Part shown: piece by piece, positions 20,066 to 28,865 of the stretch
How the letters are laid out: each line of letters starts with the position of its first letter
How positions within the stretch are numbered: the first letter of the stretch is position 1
NCBI RefSeq assembly: GCF_013377855.1
Contig: NZ_JABXYJ010000001.1
Coordinates: 248,001-312,000 of the forward strand
Direction: 5' to 3'
Length of the DNA: 64,000 nt
DNA from: Cognatundibacterium oligocarboniphilum
GTDB taxonomy: Bacteria > Pseudomonadota > Gammaproteobacteria > Burkholderiales > Burkholderiaceae_D
Position numbers and translations under genes: made by a program
The notes under the pieces: generated by a model
Database searches by the model: none
The model's input: only the letters and a program-made list of their open reading frames with translations
Told to the model about the DNA's origin: nothing

Positions 20066-20716
20066 ATGTCTGCTGAAGCTCCTCCTGTATTCGGTCTGCC
20101 ACCGGTAGTGGATACCGTTGGCGGCATTGATCAGCTCGGCAGGGACTGCAGAGTGTCACCGGGCGTGACCCTGCTGCGGCATGGCAGCCGCTCCGGTTGT
20201 CTGATCCGGCTTGGCGACGGTGTCAGCCTGTTTGACCACAACCGTCTGGTGGTCGGCGACGTCTCGATCAATACCGATGCCTGCATCGAGATTGGCGACC
20301 GCAGCATCGTCAATGTCGGCGGCTATTTATCCGGCGAGGGAGGGTTGCGCATCGGCAAGGAAGTGCTGATCGGACCGCATGTGCGCATCTTCAGCGCCGG
20401 TCATGCGATTCACGGCGGCGAGGCATCGATCTACCTCAATCCACTGACGTATGCTGGCGTAGACATCGGGGATGGCGCATGGATAGGCGGCGGCGCCACC
20501 ATCCTGCCCGGCGTGACGATAGGACGTGGCGCGGTTGTCGGAGCGGGTAGTATCGTCACGGAAGACGTGCCGGATTTCGCCATTGCCGTCGGTAATCCGG
20601 CACGGCTGCTGCGCTACCGGCAGCATCATGCCCCGGCAGGCTGGCAGGAGTCCGCAGCTATGGCAGCGCCCACCTCGCTCTGGCAACACTTGAGCGCATG
20701 GTGGAAAGGACGTTAA
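20066..20716 (+). CDS. Hexapeptide-repeat (left-handed beta-helix) acyltransferase
   Basis: A 216-residue protein built of imperfect [LIV]-G-x4 repeats from about residue 40 to 175 (LIRLGDGVSLFD, IEIGDRSIVNVGG, YAGVDIGDGAWIGGGATILPGV, IGRGAVVGAGSIVTEDVPDF). The typical ending AIAVGNPARLLRYR identifies an O-acetyltransferase of the WbbJ/CysE-like group. His in GHAIH near residue 113 could be catalytic. The acceptor is probably a sugar or surface glycan, but is not evident. It follows gatB by 13 bases and is followed by a strong terminator, so it is the end of the gat transcript. Confidence 0.85.
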   Translation: MSAEAPPVFGLPPVVDTVGGIDQLGRDCRVSPGVTLLRHGSRSGCLIRLGDGVSLFDHNRLVVGDVSINTDACIEIGDRSIVNVGGYLSGEGGLRIGKEVLIGPHVRIFSAGHAIHGGEASIYLNPLTYAGVDIGDGAWIGGGATILPGVTIGRGAVVGAGSIVTEDVPDFAIAVGNPARLLRYRQHHAPAGWQESAAMAAPTSLWQHLSAWWKGR

Positions 20717-20734
20717 CCGTCAGAAACCATCAAT

Positions 20735-20763
20735 AAAAAAAAGCGGCTGATGCCGCTTTTTTT
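20735..20763. terminator. Rho-independent terminator (gat operon end)
   Basis: AAAAAAAAGCGGC-TGAT-GCCGCTTTTTTT: GC stem of five plus A/T extension and a U-run on the plus strand, 18 bases after the acyltransferase stop. The flanking A-run makes it potentially bidirectional. Confidence 0.9.
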
Positions 20764-20855
20764 ATTGCCTGCTGCCATCGCCCGTTCCCGCAACCTGCAC
20801 AGACTGAGAATGCTTGAACGCATCAGCCTGTTGCCGGAATTCCGGTCAGCACAAT

Positions 20856-20884
20856 AAAAAAAGGCGGCTTGCGCCGCCTTTTTT
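20856..20884. terminator. Rho-independent terminator (secreted-protein gene end)
   Basis: AAAAAAAGGCGGC-TTGC-GCCGCCTTTTTT. On the minus strand it lies 21 bases after the stop of the secreted-protein gene and ends with a U-run. Together with the terminator at 20735-20763 it insulates two converging transcripts. Confidence 0.9.
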
Positions 20885-20904
20885 ATCAGCATTAACTAAT
20901 CAGA

Positions 20905-22416
20905 TTAGTTAGAGCCAGTTGCAGCACCAACGTTGGATGTGTAACCGTTCACACCACCGATGTTAGTGATAACGCCTTGTGGGTTAACCAGCAGAGGCTG
21001 AACAGCCAGAGCATTGGTTGGACCATTTACCTGCAGGCTAGACCAGCCAGCTGGCAGACCCAGCTTAGTTGTCACGTCAGAAGTAGAAACGATAACAGAT
21101 GCATTAGGTTTCAGAGCTGGAGCAACAACTGCTGGTGTACCTTGAGCACCGGTATTCTGATCGTAAGCAACAGCAGAAATATCCGCTGCTACAATACCAG
21201 TGTTGATGATGCGCAGGTAAGTATTGTAGCCTGTGCCCAGAGCACCAGTTTGTGGTACGAAGCTAGGTACGAATACTTTAGAACCGTTAGAAGTCAGGTT
21301 GTATGCATTGCCACCGGAGGAAACGGATGCTACCGCACCAGCACCAGCTACGTTTGCAACAGTAGAAGCATTGCCAATTGTGTACTGAACTGGGAACTGG
21401 ATCTGTTTAGCACCTGCTGTTGTGTAGCACAGGTAAGCTGGAACAGCAGGAGTGCCACTCATAGCAGCGATATTGGCAACTGGGATTGTGCTGAATACGA
21501 CAGATTTCTTGTCAGTAGACACGGTTGTTGTCACGCCGGCGATTGCTGTCGCACATGCTGCATCGCTAGTCAGAGATGGCGTACCGGCAGAGAAATCACC
21601 AGCAGCAGACACAGTCACTGCACCAAAGTCAGCAACAGCAGGAGTACCGCCAGATGGTGTCTTCAGAGCGCCATTAACTGTCAGTGCAACGGAACCCAGG
21701 TTGATAATTGCTGTACCAGTTGTATTGGAAGTGGAAACGTTTTTGAACGTTGTCAGAGTACCGGTCGAAACGTCAACAACTTTTGTTTCTGCTGTAGCGA
21801 AAGCAGCAGAAGATGTCACTTTTTCAGACAGAGTAACAGCAGAGTTCAGGATAGTTGCAGATACAGGTGCCTCGATCCATGTGGAAACGCCAGCATAATC
21901 GCCAGGTGTCGATGTGTAACCGACAGCAGCAGTTACAGAACCGCCAGCAGCCAGTGCAACATTCAGGCCAGTCAGCGTAGTTGCCGGCGCAGCTGGAGCA
22001 GCTGGCTGGTTAATCGAAACTGTTGTACCAGCAGGCAGGCCAGATGATGGCGCAGTGACTGTGAAGTAGTAGCCTTTGCCGTCTGCATCAGCTGTCGCAG
22101 CACTAGCAATACTACCATTAGCATTAGTAGCAGAGTAGATGGTGCCATTACTGCTAGCAACAACGATGTTGGCAGCTGCAGGAACAGCAACCATCGTACC
22201 GGCGCTTGGGCGTACGTGGAATGTCACTGCAGTGTTCGATACCAGCAGAGAAGACGTTGCAAAAGTCAGGTTTGGCTGAGCAACAACTGCTGCAGCTGTA
22301 ACATATTCAGCAGCCAAAGTCGAACCGATGTTTACAGCCAGTGTACCGGCGTTTGCAGCCAGCGCTGACAAACCCAGCGTAGCAGCAACAGCAACACGCA
22401 TCATAGAATGTTTCAT
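20905..22416 (-). CDS. Exported Ala/Thr/Val-rich protein, candidate T2SS substrate / surface-layer protein
   Basis: I do not recognise a named family. From the ATG at 22416 (ribosome site AAGGAA) it has 503 residues with a clean Sec signal peptide, cleaved after ANA at residue 23. The mature chain is dominated by Ala, Thr, Ser, Val and Gly, with few charged residues, only two Trp and only two Cys (AACATA and YLCYT), which could form one disulfide. This composition is common for beta-rich S-layer proteins and adhesins. The last 110 residues (TYLRIINTG ... VAYDQNTGAQ ... LQVNGPTNALAVQPLL) look like a discrete beta-sandwich. Codons are strongly skewed to GCT/GCA/GTT/GGT/ACT, unlike the neighbours, as expected for a highly expressed gene. 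It lies directly downstream of gspD but has its own TTGACA promoter and strong terminator. Confidence 0.75.
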   Translation of the reverse strand: MKHSMMRVAVAATLGLSALAANAGTLAVNIGSTLAAEYVTAAAVVAQPNLTFATSSLLVSNTAVTFHVRPSAGTMVAVPAAANIVVASSNGTIYSATNANGSIASAATADADGKGYYFTVTAPSSGLPAGTTVSINQPAAPAAPATTLTGLNVALAAGGSVTAAVGYTSTPGDYAGVSTWIEAPVSATILNSAVTLSEKVTSSAAFATAETKVVDVSTGTLTTFKNVSTSNTTGTAIINLGSVALTVNGALKTPSGGTPAVADFGAVTVSAAGDFSAGTPSLTSDAACATAIAGVTTTVSTDKKSVVFSTIPVANIAAMSGTPAVPAYLCYTTAGAKQIQFPVQYTIGNASTVANVAGAGAVASVSSGGNAYNLTSNGSKVFVPSFVPQTGALGTGYNTYLRIINTGIVAADISAVAYDQNTGAQGTPAVVAPALKPNASVIVSTSDVTTKLGLPAGWSSLQVNGPTNALAVQPLLVNPQGVITNIGGVNGYTSNVGAATGSN

Positions 22417-22484
22417 ATTTTTATTTCCTTGTATACAAAAGTTAATTTGCAATTGCAATTGCGTCTTTCTTTAAAGACCGACGT

Positions 22485-22512
22485 AGCATATCAAAAAATA
22501 TTGTTATGTCAA
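22485..22512 (-). promoter_or_regulatory. Sigma-70-type promoter of the secreted-protein gene
   Basis: On the minus strand: perfect -35 TTGACA (22512-22507), 16-base AT-rich spacer, -10 TATGCT (22490-22485). Predicted transcription start is near 22478, giving a leader of about 60 bases that includes a repeated GCAATT motif. The promoter makes expression independent of the T2SS operon. Confidence 0.7.
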
Positions 22513-22669
22513 AGTAATTCATTATGACGGAACGATGACAAACAGGTTCTCAGAAAGAATTACCCCCTTTGGCGATGGCGTACTGCTGCCTTCAAAGCGG
22601 AATTTAACTCAGTTTCCAGATAAAAATCAATGTATACCTGTGTGCCCACATCAAACATGTCACAAATTA

Positions 22670-25054
22670 TTATTTCACCCCTTTCTGTAAAGCGCGGATC
22701 TGCTCAATAATCTTTGAATCAGTCACAATATTCTCCGTTTTTTGTGCGGTTGCAGGCGTTTTTTCTGAAGTTACTTTTGTAGCAACATCAGATGCATTTT
22801 CCGATGCCTTTTCTTGCTGACCTGCCTCGTCAATAGCAGAAGAGTAATCCTTCTGCTTTTCACCGGCTTGTGTCTCTTTTTTGCTACTTTCCTTGCTGAC
22901 CGGTGTTTTTTTAGCTGGTAATACTAGCTGATTCACCGGAGCCGCCGCAGCCCAGCTGCCTAACTGATTCCGGAAAGCCTGGGTGATTGACTGAGCGGTC
23001 TGATCGTCATCCACTATATAAGGGGTGATCAGGACGATCAGCTCGGTCTTGTCATTGGTATCGGTCTGGGAGCGGAATAAGGAACCGAGGATGGGGATGT
23101 CTTTTGCCAGCGGCACGCCGGTGTTATTGCGCTGATTGTTGCCGGAAATCAACCCTGCCAGCATGACGGTGGCACCATCCTGAATCGAGAGCTTGGTTTC
23201 AATCTTGCGGTTGCTGAAAGTGGGGGAGCTGCTGACGCCGGTATCGGTCACGCCGGCAGAGCTGACCTCCTGCGAAACATCGACATCAATTCTGCCGCCG
23301 GCATGAATCACGGGCTTTACCTTCAGGATGATGCCGGTGTCCTTGTACTGGATGGTCTGGGTGACTCCGGCGACGCCCGGCGTAATCGATGCGGTGGTCT
23401 GCTGGCTGGTCAGGATCGGCACCTGTTGTCCGACGGAGATCGTGGCGCTTTCGCCATTGCGTGCCATGATGCGTGGGCTGGACAGGATCTGGGCGCGCTT
23501 GTTGCCAGCCAGCGCGTTGATGGCGGCCTTGATATTGCCATTGACGAGGCTGAAGGTCATACCGCCAGACTTCAGGCCGAGGTTGCCGAGCGTGCCGCCG
23601 ACGACGTTAGAAGTGGTGCTGCCATTGTTCAGCGCCCATTCGACGCCGAGGTTCATGCTGTCGGTCAGCGCGACTTCTGCGACCGTCATTTCGATCAGCG
23701 CCGAGCGCGCAGGTTTGTCGAGCTCGCGCAGCAATCCTATCCATTGCGAATACTGGTCTGCGGTACCCTGAATGATCAGGGTGTTGGTGGCCTTGTGCAC
23801 CACCACCCGGGCATTTTTTGCCGCACTCGCCGGCGTATTGCCAACGGTCGCCGTTGCGGGTGCGCCAGCGCCGATCAGGTCGCTGACGGTTTTGGCGAGG
23901 TCTTCGGCATCGAGATTCAGCACGGCGTAGGTGAAGTAGCCATTATTCCCCCGTGCCTTGGTCGGTTGGTCGAGGTCGTTCACCCATTCCGTCACGTGCT
24001 TCAGGATGGCGTCGTCTCCGGCAAAAACGATCAGGCTGTTATTGGCTGAAATCGGCAGCAACATGATCGGCATACTGGTCGCGCCCGGCCCCATGCCAAC
24101 CTGTGAGGTATAACCTTCGGCGGCAAGAATTTCGGTGAGTTTTTTCGCCAGATCGTCAACTGTCCAGTACACCGGATTAATGCGCTGGCTGGTGCGGCCG
24201 CGCATGGTCGGCTGATCCAGTATACGCACCACTTCCAGCGCCGCACGAACGTCTTCTGTTTCGCCAGAGATCATCAGGGCATTGTATTGCGCGCTTTCGG
24301 TCAGTTGCAGGCGGTTGGCAAACATCTGGGATAGCCACTGCCGCATTTCCACCGATCGCAAAGCATTCATTTCCACATACTGATAGATAGGGCGTAATGC
24401 GATCGGTACCTCGGGCAAGGCGCGACCACGACGGATTTCGGGTGAATAACCCAGCTGGGCATTGTCGGGCACGATGCGGTAAAAGCCGCCGACATCATTC
24501 ACTGTCACGCCATAGCTTTTCAGCAGCATCTGTGCTGCACGCAATACTTCGGAAGGCGTCTGCGGTCTGGAAGTGCGCAGGGTCACGAGGTCTTTGCGCT
24601 CCAGCACACGCGGATCAACGCTGAAATTGGCTTTCAGTACCACGCCGTACACGGTGTTAATAAATGCAGGCAGGGCGATCTGGTCAAACACCAGCGAAAT
24701 ATCGGCTTTTTCATTGGCGGGCAATTCCTGCGGCTTGCTGGCGCTGGCCGCGGCCGCGGCTGGCGGACGCGGCGTTTTTCTGACCGTCACGCGGGGTTCG
24801 TCGCTGGTTGCGGTCTCATTGGCGGCACTGCCGGTGCTACCTGCGGCAGCGTCATCGCTGGCGGTGGTCAGCTGCAGGGTGGTTGGCAAGGGGCCCGGTT
24901 TGTTCAGATTCAGCAACGGATCATATTGCGCGCAGCCGGACAGCAGCAAAGCGATCATCAGCGGCAACGTCTGCAGGGCAAAAGGTGGCTTGCGGGCATT
25001 CAGTGTGTGCATGGGAGAATGGATGTTTCCTGAGTTTTTTTGCATAGCATTCAT
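22670..25054 (-). CDS. gspD: Type II secretion outer-membrane secretin GspD
   Basis: A 794-residue secretin forming the outer-membrane gate. It has a lipoprotein-type signal (LLLSGC, about residue 41), then the N0 domain (ISLVFDQIALPAFINTVYGVVLKANFSVD, about 120-190) and repeated N1-N3 ring domains. The secretin core spans about 490-690, with VPILTSQQ, the TGIILKVKPVIHAGGRIDVDVSQEVSS block and GVPLAKDIPILGSLFRSQ. The last 100 residues are a Lys/Glu/Ala-rich tail of low complexity. A lipidated, N0-containing secretin could insert without a separate pilotin; none is seen nearby. It is the last T2SS gene in the operon. Confidence 0.93.
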   Translation of the reverse strand: MNAMQKNSGNIHSPMHTLNARKPPFALQTLPLMIALLLSGCAQYDPLLNLNKPGPLPTTLQLTTASDDAAAGSTGSAANETATSDEPRVTVRKTPRPPAAAAASASKPQELPANEKADISLVFDQIALPAFINTVYGVVLKANFSVDPRVLERKDLVTLRTSRPQTPSEVLRAAQMLLKSYGVTVNDVGGFYRIVPDNAQLGYSPEIRRGRALPEVPIALRPIYQYVEMNALRSVEMRQWLSQMFANRLQLTESAQYNALMISGETEDVRAALEVVRILDQPTMRGRTSQRINPVYWTVDDLAKKLTEILAAEGYTSQVGMGPGATSMPIMLLPISANNSLIVFAGDDAILKHVTEWVNDLDQPTKARGNNGYFTYAVLNLDAEDLAKTVSDLIGAGAPATATVGNTPASAAKNARVVVHKATNTLIIQGTADQYSQWIGLLRELDKPARSALIEMTVAEVALTDSMNLGVEWALNNGSTTSNVVGGTLGNLGLKSGGMTFSLVNGNIKAAINALAGNKRAQILSSPRIMARNGESATISVGQQVPILTSQQTTASITPGVAGVTQTIQYKDTGIILKVKPVIHAGGRIDVDVSQEVSSAGVTDTGVSSSPTFSNRKIETKLSIQDGATVMLAGLISGNNQRNNTGVPLAKDIPILGSLFRSQTDTNDKTELIVLITPYIVDDDQTAQSITQAFRNQLGSWAAAAPVNQLVLPAKKTPVSKESSKKETQAGEKQKDYSSAIDEAGQQEKASENASDVATKVTSEKTPATAQKTENIVTDSKIIEQIRALQKGVK

Positions 25055-25055
25055 A

Positions 25056-25508
25056 TTAGTTACGCCCGACTGCGAGCATGGCCTTTTTGCCGTTGACAGA
25101 AATAACGACCCAGTTTTGTTCTATCCGCATCACCGGAAAACCGCCGGGCAATTTATCGCCTGCGCTGAGTGTCTGCAAGTTGGCGGGATTATCTTTGAAA
25201 CTGATCACCAACTGATTGCTGCCGCCTGTCTTCACTACCGCCACGATACGCCAGTCCGGCGGCGTCAGCGGTTTATCTTCGGCCAGCCGGAGTTCAGCGG
25301 CTGGTTCCTTCCATAAGGTCCGGCTACTGAGCTGCTCCACTTTCATTTTGGGATCGGCCTTATAGACTGTCGGAATTTCCCATTGAGAAGCACCGCTGGG
25401 TGCGAGCTTTACGACGGGCAAAGGCGGCATGGCAATTGCCATGATGCCGATTCCGGATATTGCCAGCAGGCTGGTGACCATGGCGGTGAAACGAATCCGG
25501 AGCCACAT
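25056..25508 (-). CDS. GspC/PilP-like T2SS inner-membrane adaptor (HR domain)
   Basis: A 150-residue bitopic protein. It has one N-terminal membrane segment (about 8-28) and a periplasmic domain, with WRIVAVVKTGGSNQLVISF and LSAGDKLPGGFPVMRIEQNWVVISVNGKKAML at 84-147 forming a beta-rich HR-like fold. This fold links the inner-membrane platform to the secretin N0 domain. It is shorter than enteric GspC (no PDZ or coiled-coil part) and placed just before gspD, as for the XpsN/GspN position in xps-type systems, so either name could be used. Its start overlaps the gspM stop by one base. Confidence 0.75.
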   Translation of the reverse strand: MWLRIRFTAMVTSLLAISGIGIMAIAMPPLPVVKLAPSGASQWEIPTVYKADPKMKVEQLSSRTLWKEPAAELRLAEDKPLTPPDWRIVAVVKTGGSNQLVISFKDNPANLQTLSAGDKLPGGFPVMRIEQNWVVISVNGKKAMLAVGRN

Positions 25509-26191
25509 CAGGATTGTCCTTTCGCAGGTGATGCTTCATTGGCGCTATTTGTGGCGCTATTTGTGGCGCTGTCTGCGGCACCGGCTGCGCCCTGCCCGCC
25601 GGACTGCCCGGACAAACGGGTTAATGCTTTCAGATTCATTTCAGCCCGCCCTGTGGTGCCGACCCAGTTATAGGTCAGGCTGTCGACGACCATCGTTTGC
25701 TTGTTGGTGTCGATGATCTGCAACAGACTATACAACGTACGCGGCAATGCCTCGAAGCGCAGCTTGGCACGCATGACGCTGACGCCCGGGACCGTCGCAG
25801 CTTCGTCCTCTCTGGTCTTTGCACCGTCGTCTGCCAGTGCTTCGGACAGCGCGACGGTTGCATTGACGGCTTTTTCCTGCAACAGCAGATTTTGCAGGTA
25901 ATCGTTCCACTTGGACTGGATCAGACCGTGATTGCTGTCGGTCCAGTCTTTGGTACGCAATTCATCGAGCGCCTTACCAGCTTCCTTGCTGCGTACCAGC
26001 CATGATGTATCGGTTGCCTGCTGCCGTGCCTGCGCCAGCTGGACGCTGAGACGACGGTATTCTTTCTGTTTTTTGACGACCCGTTCCGATTGATCCAGGG
26101 TCAGGTAAGTGCCCAGCGTTGCCACAATCAATGCCAGGCCGATACGCAGCCGGATGTTGTTGCTGAGTTGTGCACGGAGACTGTCAGCCAT
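25508..26191 (-). CDS. gspM: GspM/PilO-like T2SS platform protein
   Basis: A 227-residue bitopic inner-membrane protein with one membrane segment (about 15-33, LRIGLALIVATLGTYLTL). A coiled-coil stretch (about 34-80) leads to a ferredoxin-like periplasmic domain (about 110-190, VMRAKLRFEALPRTLYSLLQIIDTN). It would pair with GspL in the assembly platform. The C-terminal 35 residues are Ala/Ser/Asn/Gly-rich and include a short tandem repeat (SATN). The name follows gene order and topology, since GspM sequences diverge greatly. Confidence 0.75.
   Translation of the reverse strand: MADSLRAQLSNNIRLRIGLALIVATLGTYLTLDQSERVVKKQKEYRRLSVQLAQARQQATDTSWLVRSKEAGKALDELRTKDWTDSNHGLIQSKWNDYLQNLLLQEKAVNATVALSEALADDGAKTREDEAATVPGVSVMRAKLRFEALPRTLYSLLQIIDTNKQTMVVDSLTYNWVGTTGRAEMNLKALTRLSGQSGGQGAAGAADSATNSATNSANEASPAKGQS
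25541..25576. repeat. Three tandem 12-bp units in the 3' end of gspM
   Basis: GGCGCTATTTGT occurs twice back to back (25541-25552, 25553-25564), followed by a diverged third copy (25565-25576). The frame is kept, encoding repeated SATN in the disordered tail. Slippage could change the copy number without a frameshift. Confidence 0.85.
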
Positions 26192-26192
26192 T

Positions 26193-27320
26193 TTATTCTT
26201 TTCCTCCTGCAGGATTGTCTGTCGTCATGCTCACGCCTTTGCGCGGCAGCACCGTCATGCGGAATGACAGCGCTTTGGTGTCGCGTGCCAACAGGTTCTG
26301 CACTTGTGCAAAATAACCGCTGGCGATGAGGTTTTTGGTAATGTCGGCGCGGGATGGCGTTTCCAGCCCACCGGCAATCACGATGCGGAGTTTATTTTCC
26401 TGAAATTCCCATTCGCGGATGGTGGAGTCAGACGGCAGGGCTTCTGCGACTGCGGTCATCAGGTCAAGCTGACCCGGATAAGGGTCGAGACGCTGGCGCG
26501 CCGCAATTTCATCCACAGCACGCAATGCGGTTTCTCTGGCCTGTACCAGATTGTTGGCCTGTCCGGTCAGCTGTGCCATGTCGGTGCGGATCTGATTCAG
26601 CCCACGGTTGAGTTGCTGCTCGCGCAGGCTGTACCAGCCATAAGGCAGCACCAGACACAAAAACAGCAGGGCATAAAACCACTGTTCCAGACGGTGGTGA
26701 GATTGCGACAATCCGGCGCTGGTGATGACGGGCAGCCACGGCTGGATGCGGATGGCGGGTTGCTGCGCTGTCGGTAATTGCGCTGAAACAGGAAGCGGGC
26801 TGCCGGCTTCACGGCAAAATCCGATGTAATCCTGCAGCTCCGGTGTTTGCGGCCACCAGCGGCTGCCGTGCAATTCGCCCTGTTTCCAGTATTGGGCTTC
26901 GACGCCATCCGGACAGGTGACCAGACGCATGCCATCGGTATGCGGCGCTTGCAGCACGGTCTCCGGAATTGCCTCGGCGTTTTGCCACGTTGCGGGCAAT
27001 TCGGCACGCCGCGCACTCAGCCAGGCGGCATCCCAGCACCAGACCAGCGCAGCATCAGATTCCAGCACAATCGCAAATTCCGGTTGTGCAAACGGTGACC
27101 ATTGCCGCAACTGCAATTGCAGCGCCTGCAGCCTGCGTTTGGCCGGAATATTTTTCAGGTCAAAGCGGGAAAAACGGCAAAATCCGCGGGCGATCACCAG
27201 TTGCGCTGGCAGCAGCGCGGTACCGGGCTTACTGAGAGGCGCCCTGGAGGATAAAAGGAGCCGTCGCGGCGCTGGCAGGCGTTGCCGTAAGGTCGAAAGG
27301 AATTGACGGAATGGCGTCAT
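26193..27320 (-). CDS. gspL: T2SS platform protein GspL
   Basis: A 375-residue protein with a cytosolic actin-like domain (about 1-215) that binds the GspE ATPase, one membrane segment (about 225-245, WFYALLFLCLVLPYGWYSL) and a periplasmic ferredoxin-like domain (about 290-370, MTAVAEALPSDSTIREWEF, RIVIAGGLETPSR). The only ATG overlaps gspK by 92 bases and lacks a clear ribosome site. A non-ATG start inside the overlap cannot be excluded, which would remove up to about 30 basic N-terminal residues. Confidence 0.85.
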   Translation of the reverse strand: MTPFRQFLSTLRQRLPAPRRLLLSSRAPLSKPGTALLPAQLVIARGFCRFSRFDLKNIPAKRRLQALQLQLRQWSPFAQPEFAIVLESDAALVWCWDAAWLSARRAELPATWQNAEAIPETVLQAPHTDGMRLVTCPDGVEAQYWKQGELHGSRWWPQTPELQDYIGFCREAGSPLPVSAQLPTAQQPAIRIQPWLPVITSAGLSQSHHRLEQWFYALLFLCLVLPYGWYSLREQQLNRGLNQIRTDMAQLTGQANNLVQARETALRAVDEIAARQRLDPYPGQLDLMTAVAEALPSDSTIREWEFQENKLRIVIAGGLETPSRADITKNLIASGYFAQVQNLLARDTKALSFRMTVLPRKGVSMTTDNPAGGKE

Positions 27321-28248
27321 TATTTTTTTGTATTATTCGTTGAGGAATACGGTAGTAGTAGTCGATACGCCAGGGTGCCTCGGGAGCGATCGGAGTAAGC
27401 GCCACATTATATCTGATAGATGTCTGCTGACTGTCTGCGCCCAGACTGACCCGGATCGTATCTGCCGGGAAGGCAATCACTTTAAAATACAGCTGTTGCA
27501 CGTCAATGCCAAGCAGATTTGCCAGTTGCCCTTCATTCAGAATCGGTTCGATATCCCGGTATTGCAAAATTCTGGGTACCGCTTCTGCGGTAATCCCCGG
27601 CAAAGTCATCAGAACCGCCGGTATGGCGGTATTCGGATTCACGGCTATGACTCTGGCAGTGGTCACCCAGTCGGTGATCGGTTCGCTGCCCGACCAGAGG
27701 CTGTCCTGCTCTTTCCAGCCATAAACCTGACGCAGCTGATCCGGCGTCACCAGCAATTGCCCGGTCGGGGCAGGCAGACCGTGAGTCTTGTAGTCCTCTT
27801 TCTGGACGCCATTCAGACGGTGCATATTCGGCGTCGGGTCCATGTAATCCATCAGGGTATCAAATAACCGGTCGTGCTCGGCTTCCGGCACTCCTTTACG
27901 GTTCAGCAGGACCCCCAGCGTATCCCGGCTGGCGCCATTGATGGCATACAAACCGCGAGTATCCTGAAACCGGGCAATGCAATCGCCCTCCATGCGGTAA
28001 GGCTGGTTATTGAGCTTGATATGCGTCGCCGGATCCCCCAGGCCATACATGCTGAATCCCTGGGTCGCCAGCAGGTAGGCGATTTCTGCCTTGCTGTCGC
28101 TGCAGGCAATCTGGGTCTGGATGTGGGCGTCGTATTGCTTGGCCAGTTCGATCGAGGCGGCAATCCGCTGGGCGAAATAGGTAGCGGCAATCGTAATGCC
28201 GGCCAGTATCCACAGCGTTGCCACCAGAATGAATCCGCGCGACTTCAC
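27229..28248 (-). CDS. gspK: T2SS minor pseudopilin GspK
   Basis: A 339-residue pseudopilin with a prepilin peptidase site after SRG and a following hydrophobic helix (FILVATLWILAGITIAATY). As in other GspK proteins, the Glu at position 5 of the mature chain is absent. The large globular part (about 60-290) forms the tip of the pseudopilus together with GspI and GspJ. Translation starts at GTG (28248), with GAGGTGATG upstream and a four-base GTGA overlap with gspJ. Confidence 0.9.
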   Translation of the reverse strand: MKSRGFILVATLWILAGITIAATYFAQRIAASIELAKQYDAHIQTQIACSDSKAEIAYLLATQGFSMYGLGDPATHIKLNNQPYRMEGDCIARFQDTRGLYAINGASRDTLGVLLNRKGVPEAEHDRLFDTLMDYMDPTPNMHRLNGVQKEDYKTHGLPAPTGQLLVTPDQLRQVYGWKEQDSLWSGSEPITDWVTTARVIAVNPNTAIPAVLMTLPGITAEAVPRILQYRDIEPILNEGQLANLLGIDVQQLYFKVIAFPADTIRVSLGADSQQTSIRYNVALTPIAPEAPWRIDYYYRIPQRIIQKNNDAIPSIPFDLTATPASAATAPFILQGASQ

Positions 28249-28865
28249 CGCATCACCTCGTTAAATTTTTTCCGGATATCCGGCAAGGGATTGACGGGTC
28301 CAGCCGGTTTGAACGCCAGCACCCACGGCTGACCATCACGCTCAGTCTCGATGCGGATGCTTTCCGGTATCTGGCGGCTGCGGTCAAATTCCGGCGGCCA
28401 GCTTTCATGCTCCTGCTGTTTGGTATCGAGATAGATAAACCGGCCGCGCCGTCCTTCCCAACTCAGCAAACGCAGGGGCTTATCCTGATACTGTGTATCG
28501 CTGTATTCCAGCACCATGCGTTTTTCAGCGACATCAAACCGCAGGCGCAATTGAAATGCGGTCGGTACGCCAAACTGGCCGGTAAAGACGGAGGTGCTGA
28601 TAGCGCTGATCTGCAATGGCCGACCTTTGAATTGCTGCTTGCCGTCTTCATCGTCCGGCTGCACGCCTTCCAGCAGCTGAGTCAGCCACGACTGCGCCAT
28701 CGCCTGATTGCTGTTGCGGTCGAGTTCGGTGCCGAAACGCTGGTGCAGGCTCATGGTGTGTTGCAATGCCTGCAGCAGGATCATGACGATCATACCGGAC
28801 ATGGCAATCACGACCAGCATTTCCAGAATTGTGAATCCGGCGGCGGGTTTATCAGAAGATGCCAT
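28245..28865 (-). CDS. gspJ: T2SS minor pseudopilin GspJ
   Basis: About 206 residues. The class III prepilin signature AAG-FTILEMLVV near residue 11 retains mature Glu5. A 20-residue hydrophobic helix is followed by a beta-rich domain (QLRLRFDVAEKRMVLEYSD, LLSWEGRRGRFIYLD). I use the ATG at 28865; a GTG three codons earlier is equally open. It overlaps gspI by 14 bases. Confidence 0.88.
   Translation of the reverse strand: MASSDKPAAGFTILEMLVVIAMSGMIVMILLQALQHTMSLHQRFGTELDRNSNQAMAQSWLTQLLEGVQPDDEDGKQQFKGRPLQISAISTSVFTGQFGVPTAFQLRLRFDVAEKRMVLEYSDTQYQDKPLRLLSWEGRRGRFIYLDTKQQEHESWPPEFDRSRQIPESIRIETERDGQPWVLAFKPAGPVNPLPDIRKKFNEVMR

Noticed and set aside
20977-22047. 356-residue open frame opposite the secreted-protein gene
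   Set aside because: An artefact of the repetitive Ala/Thr/Val codons on the other strand; its Ser/Cys/Arg-rich sequence looks like no protein family and has no start signals.
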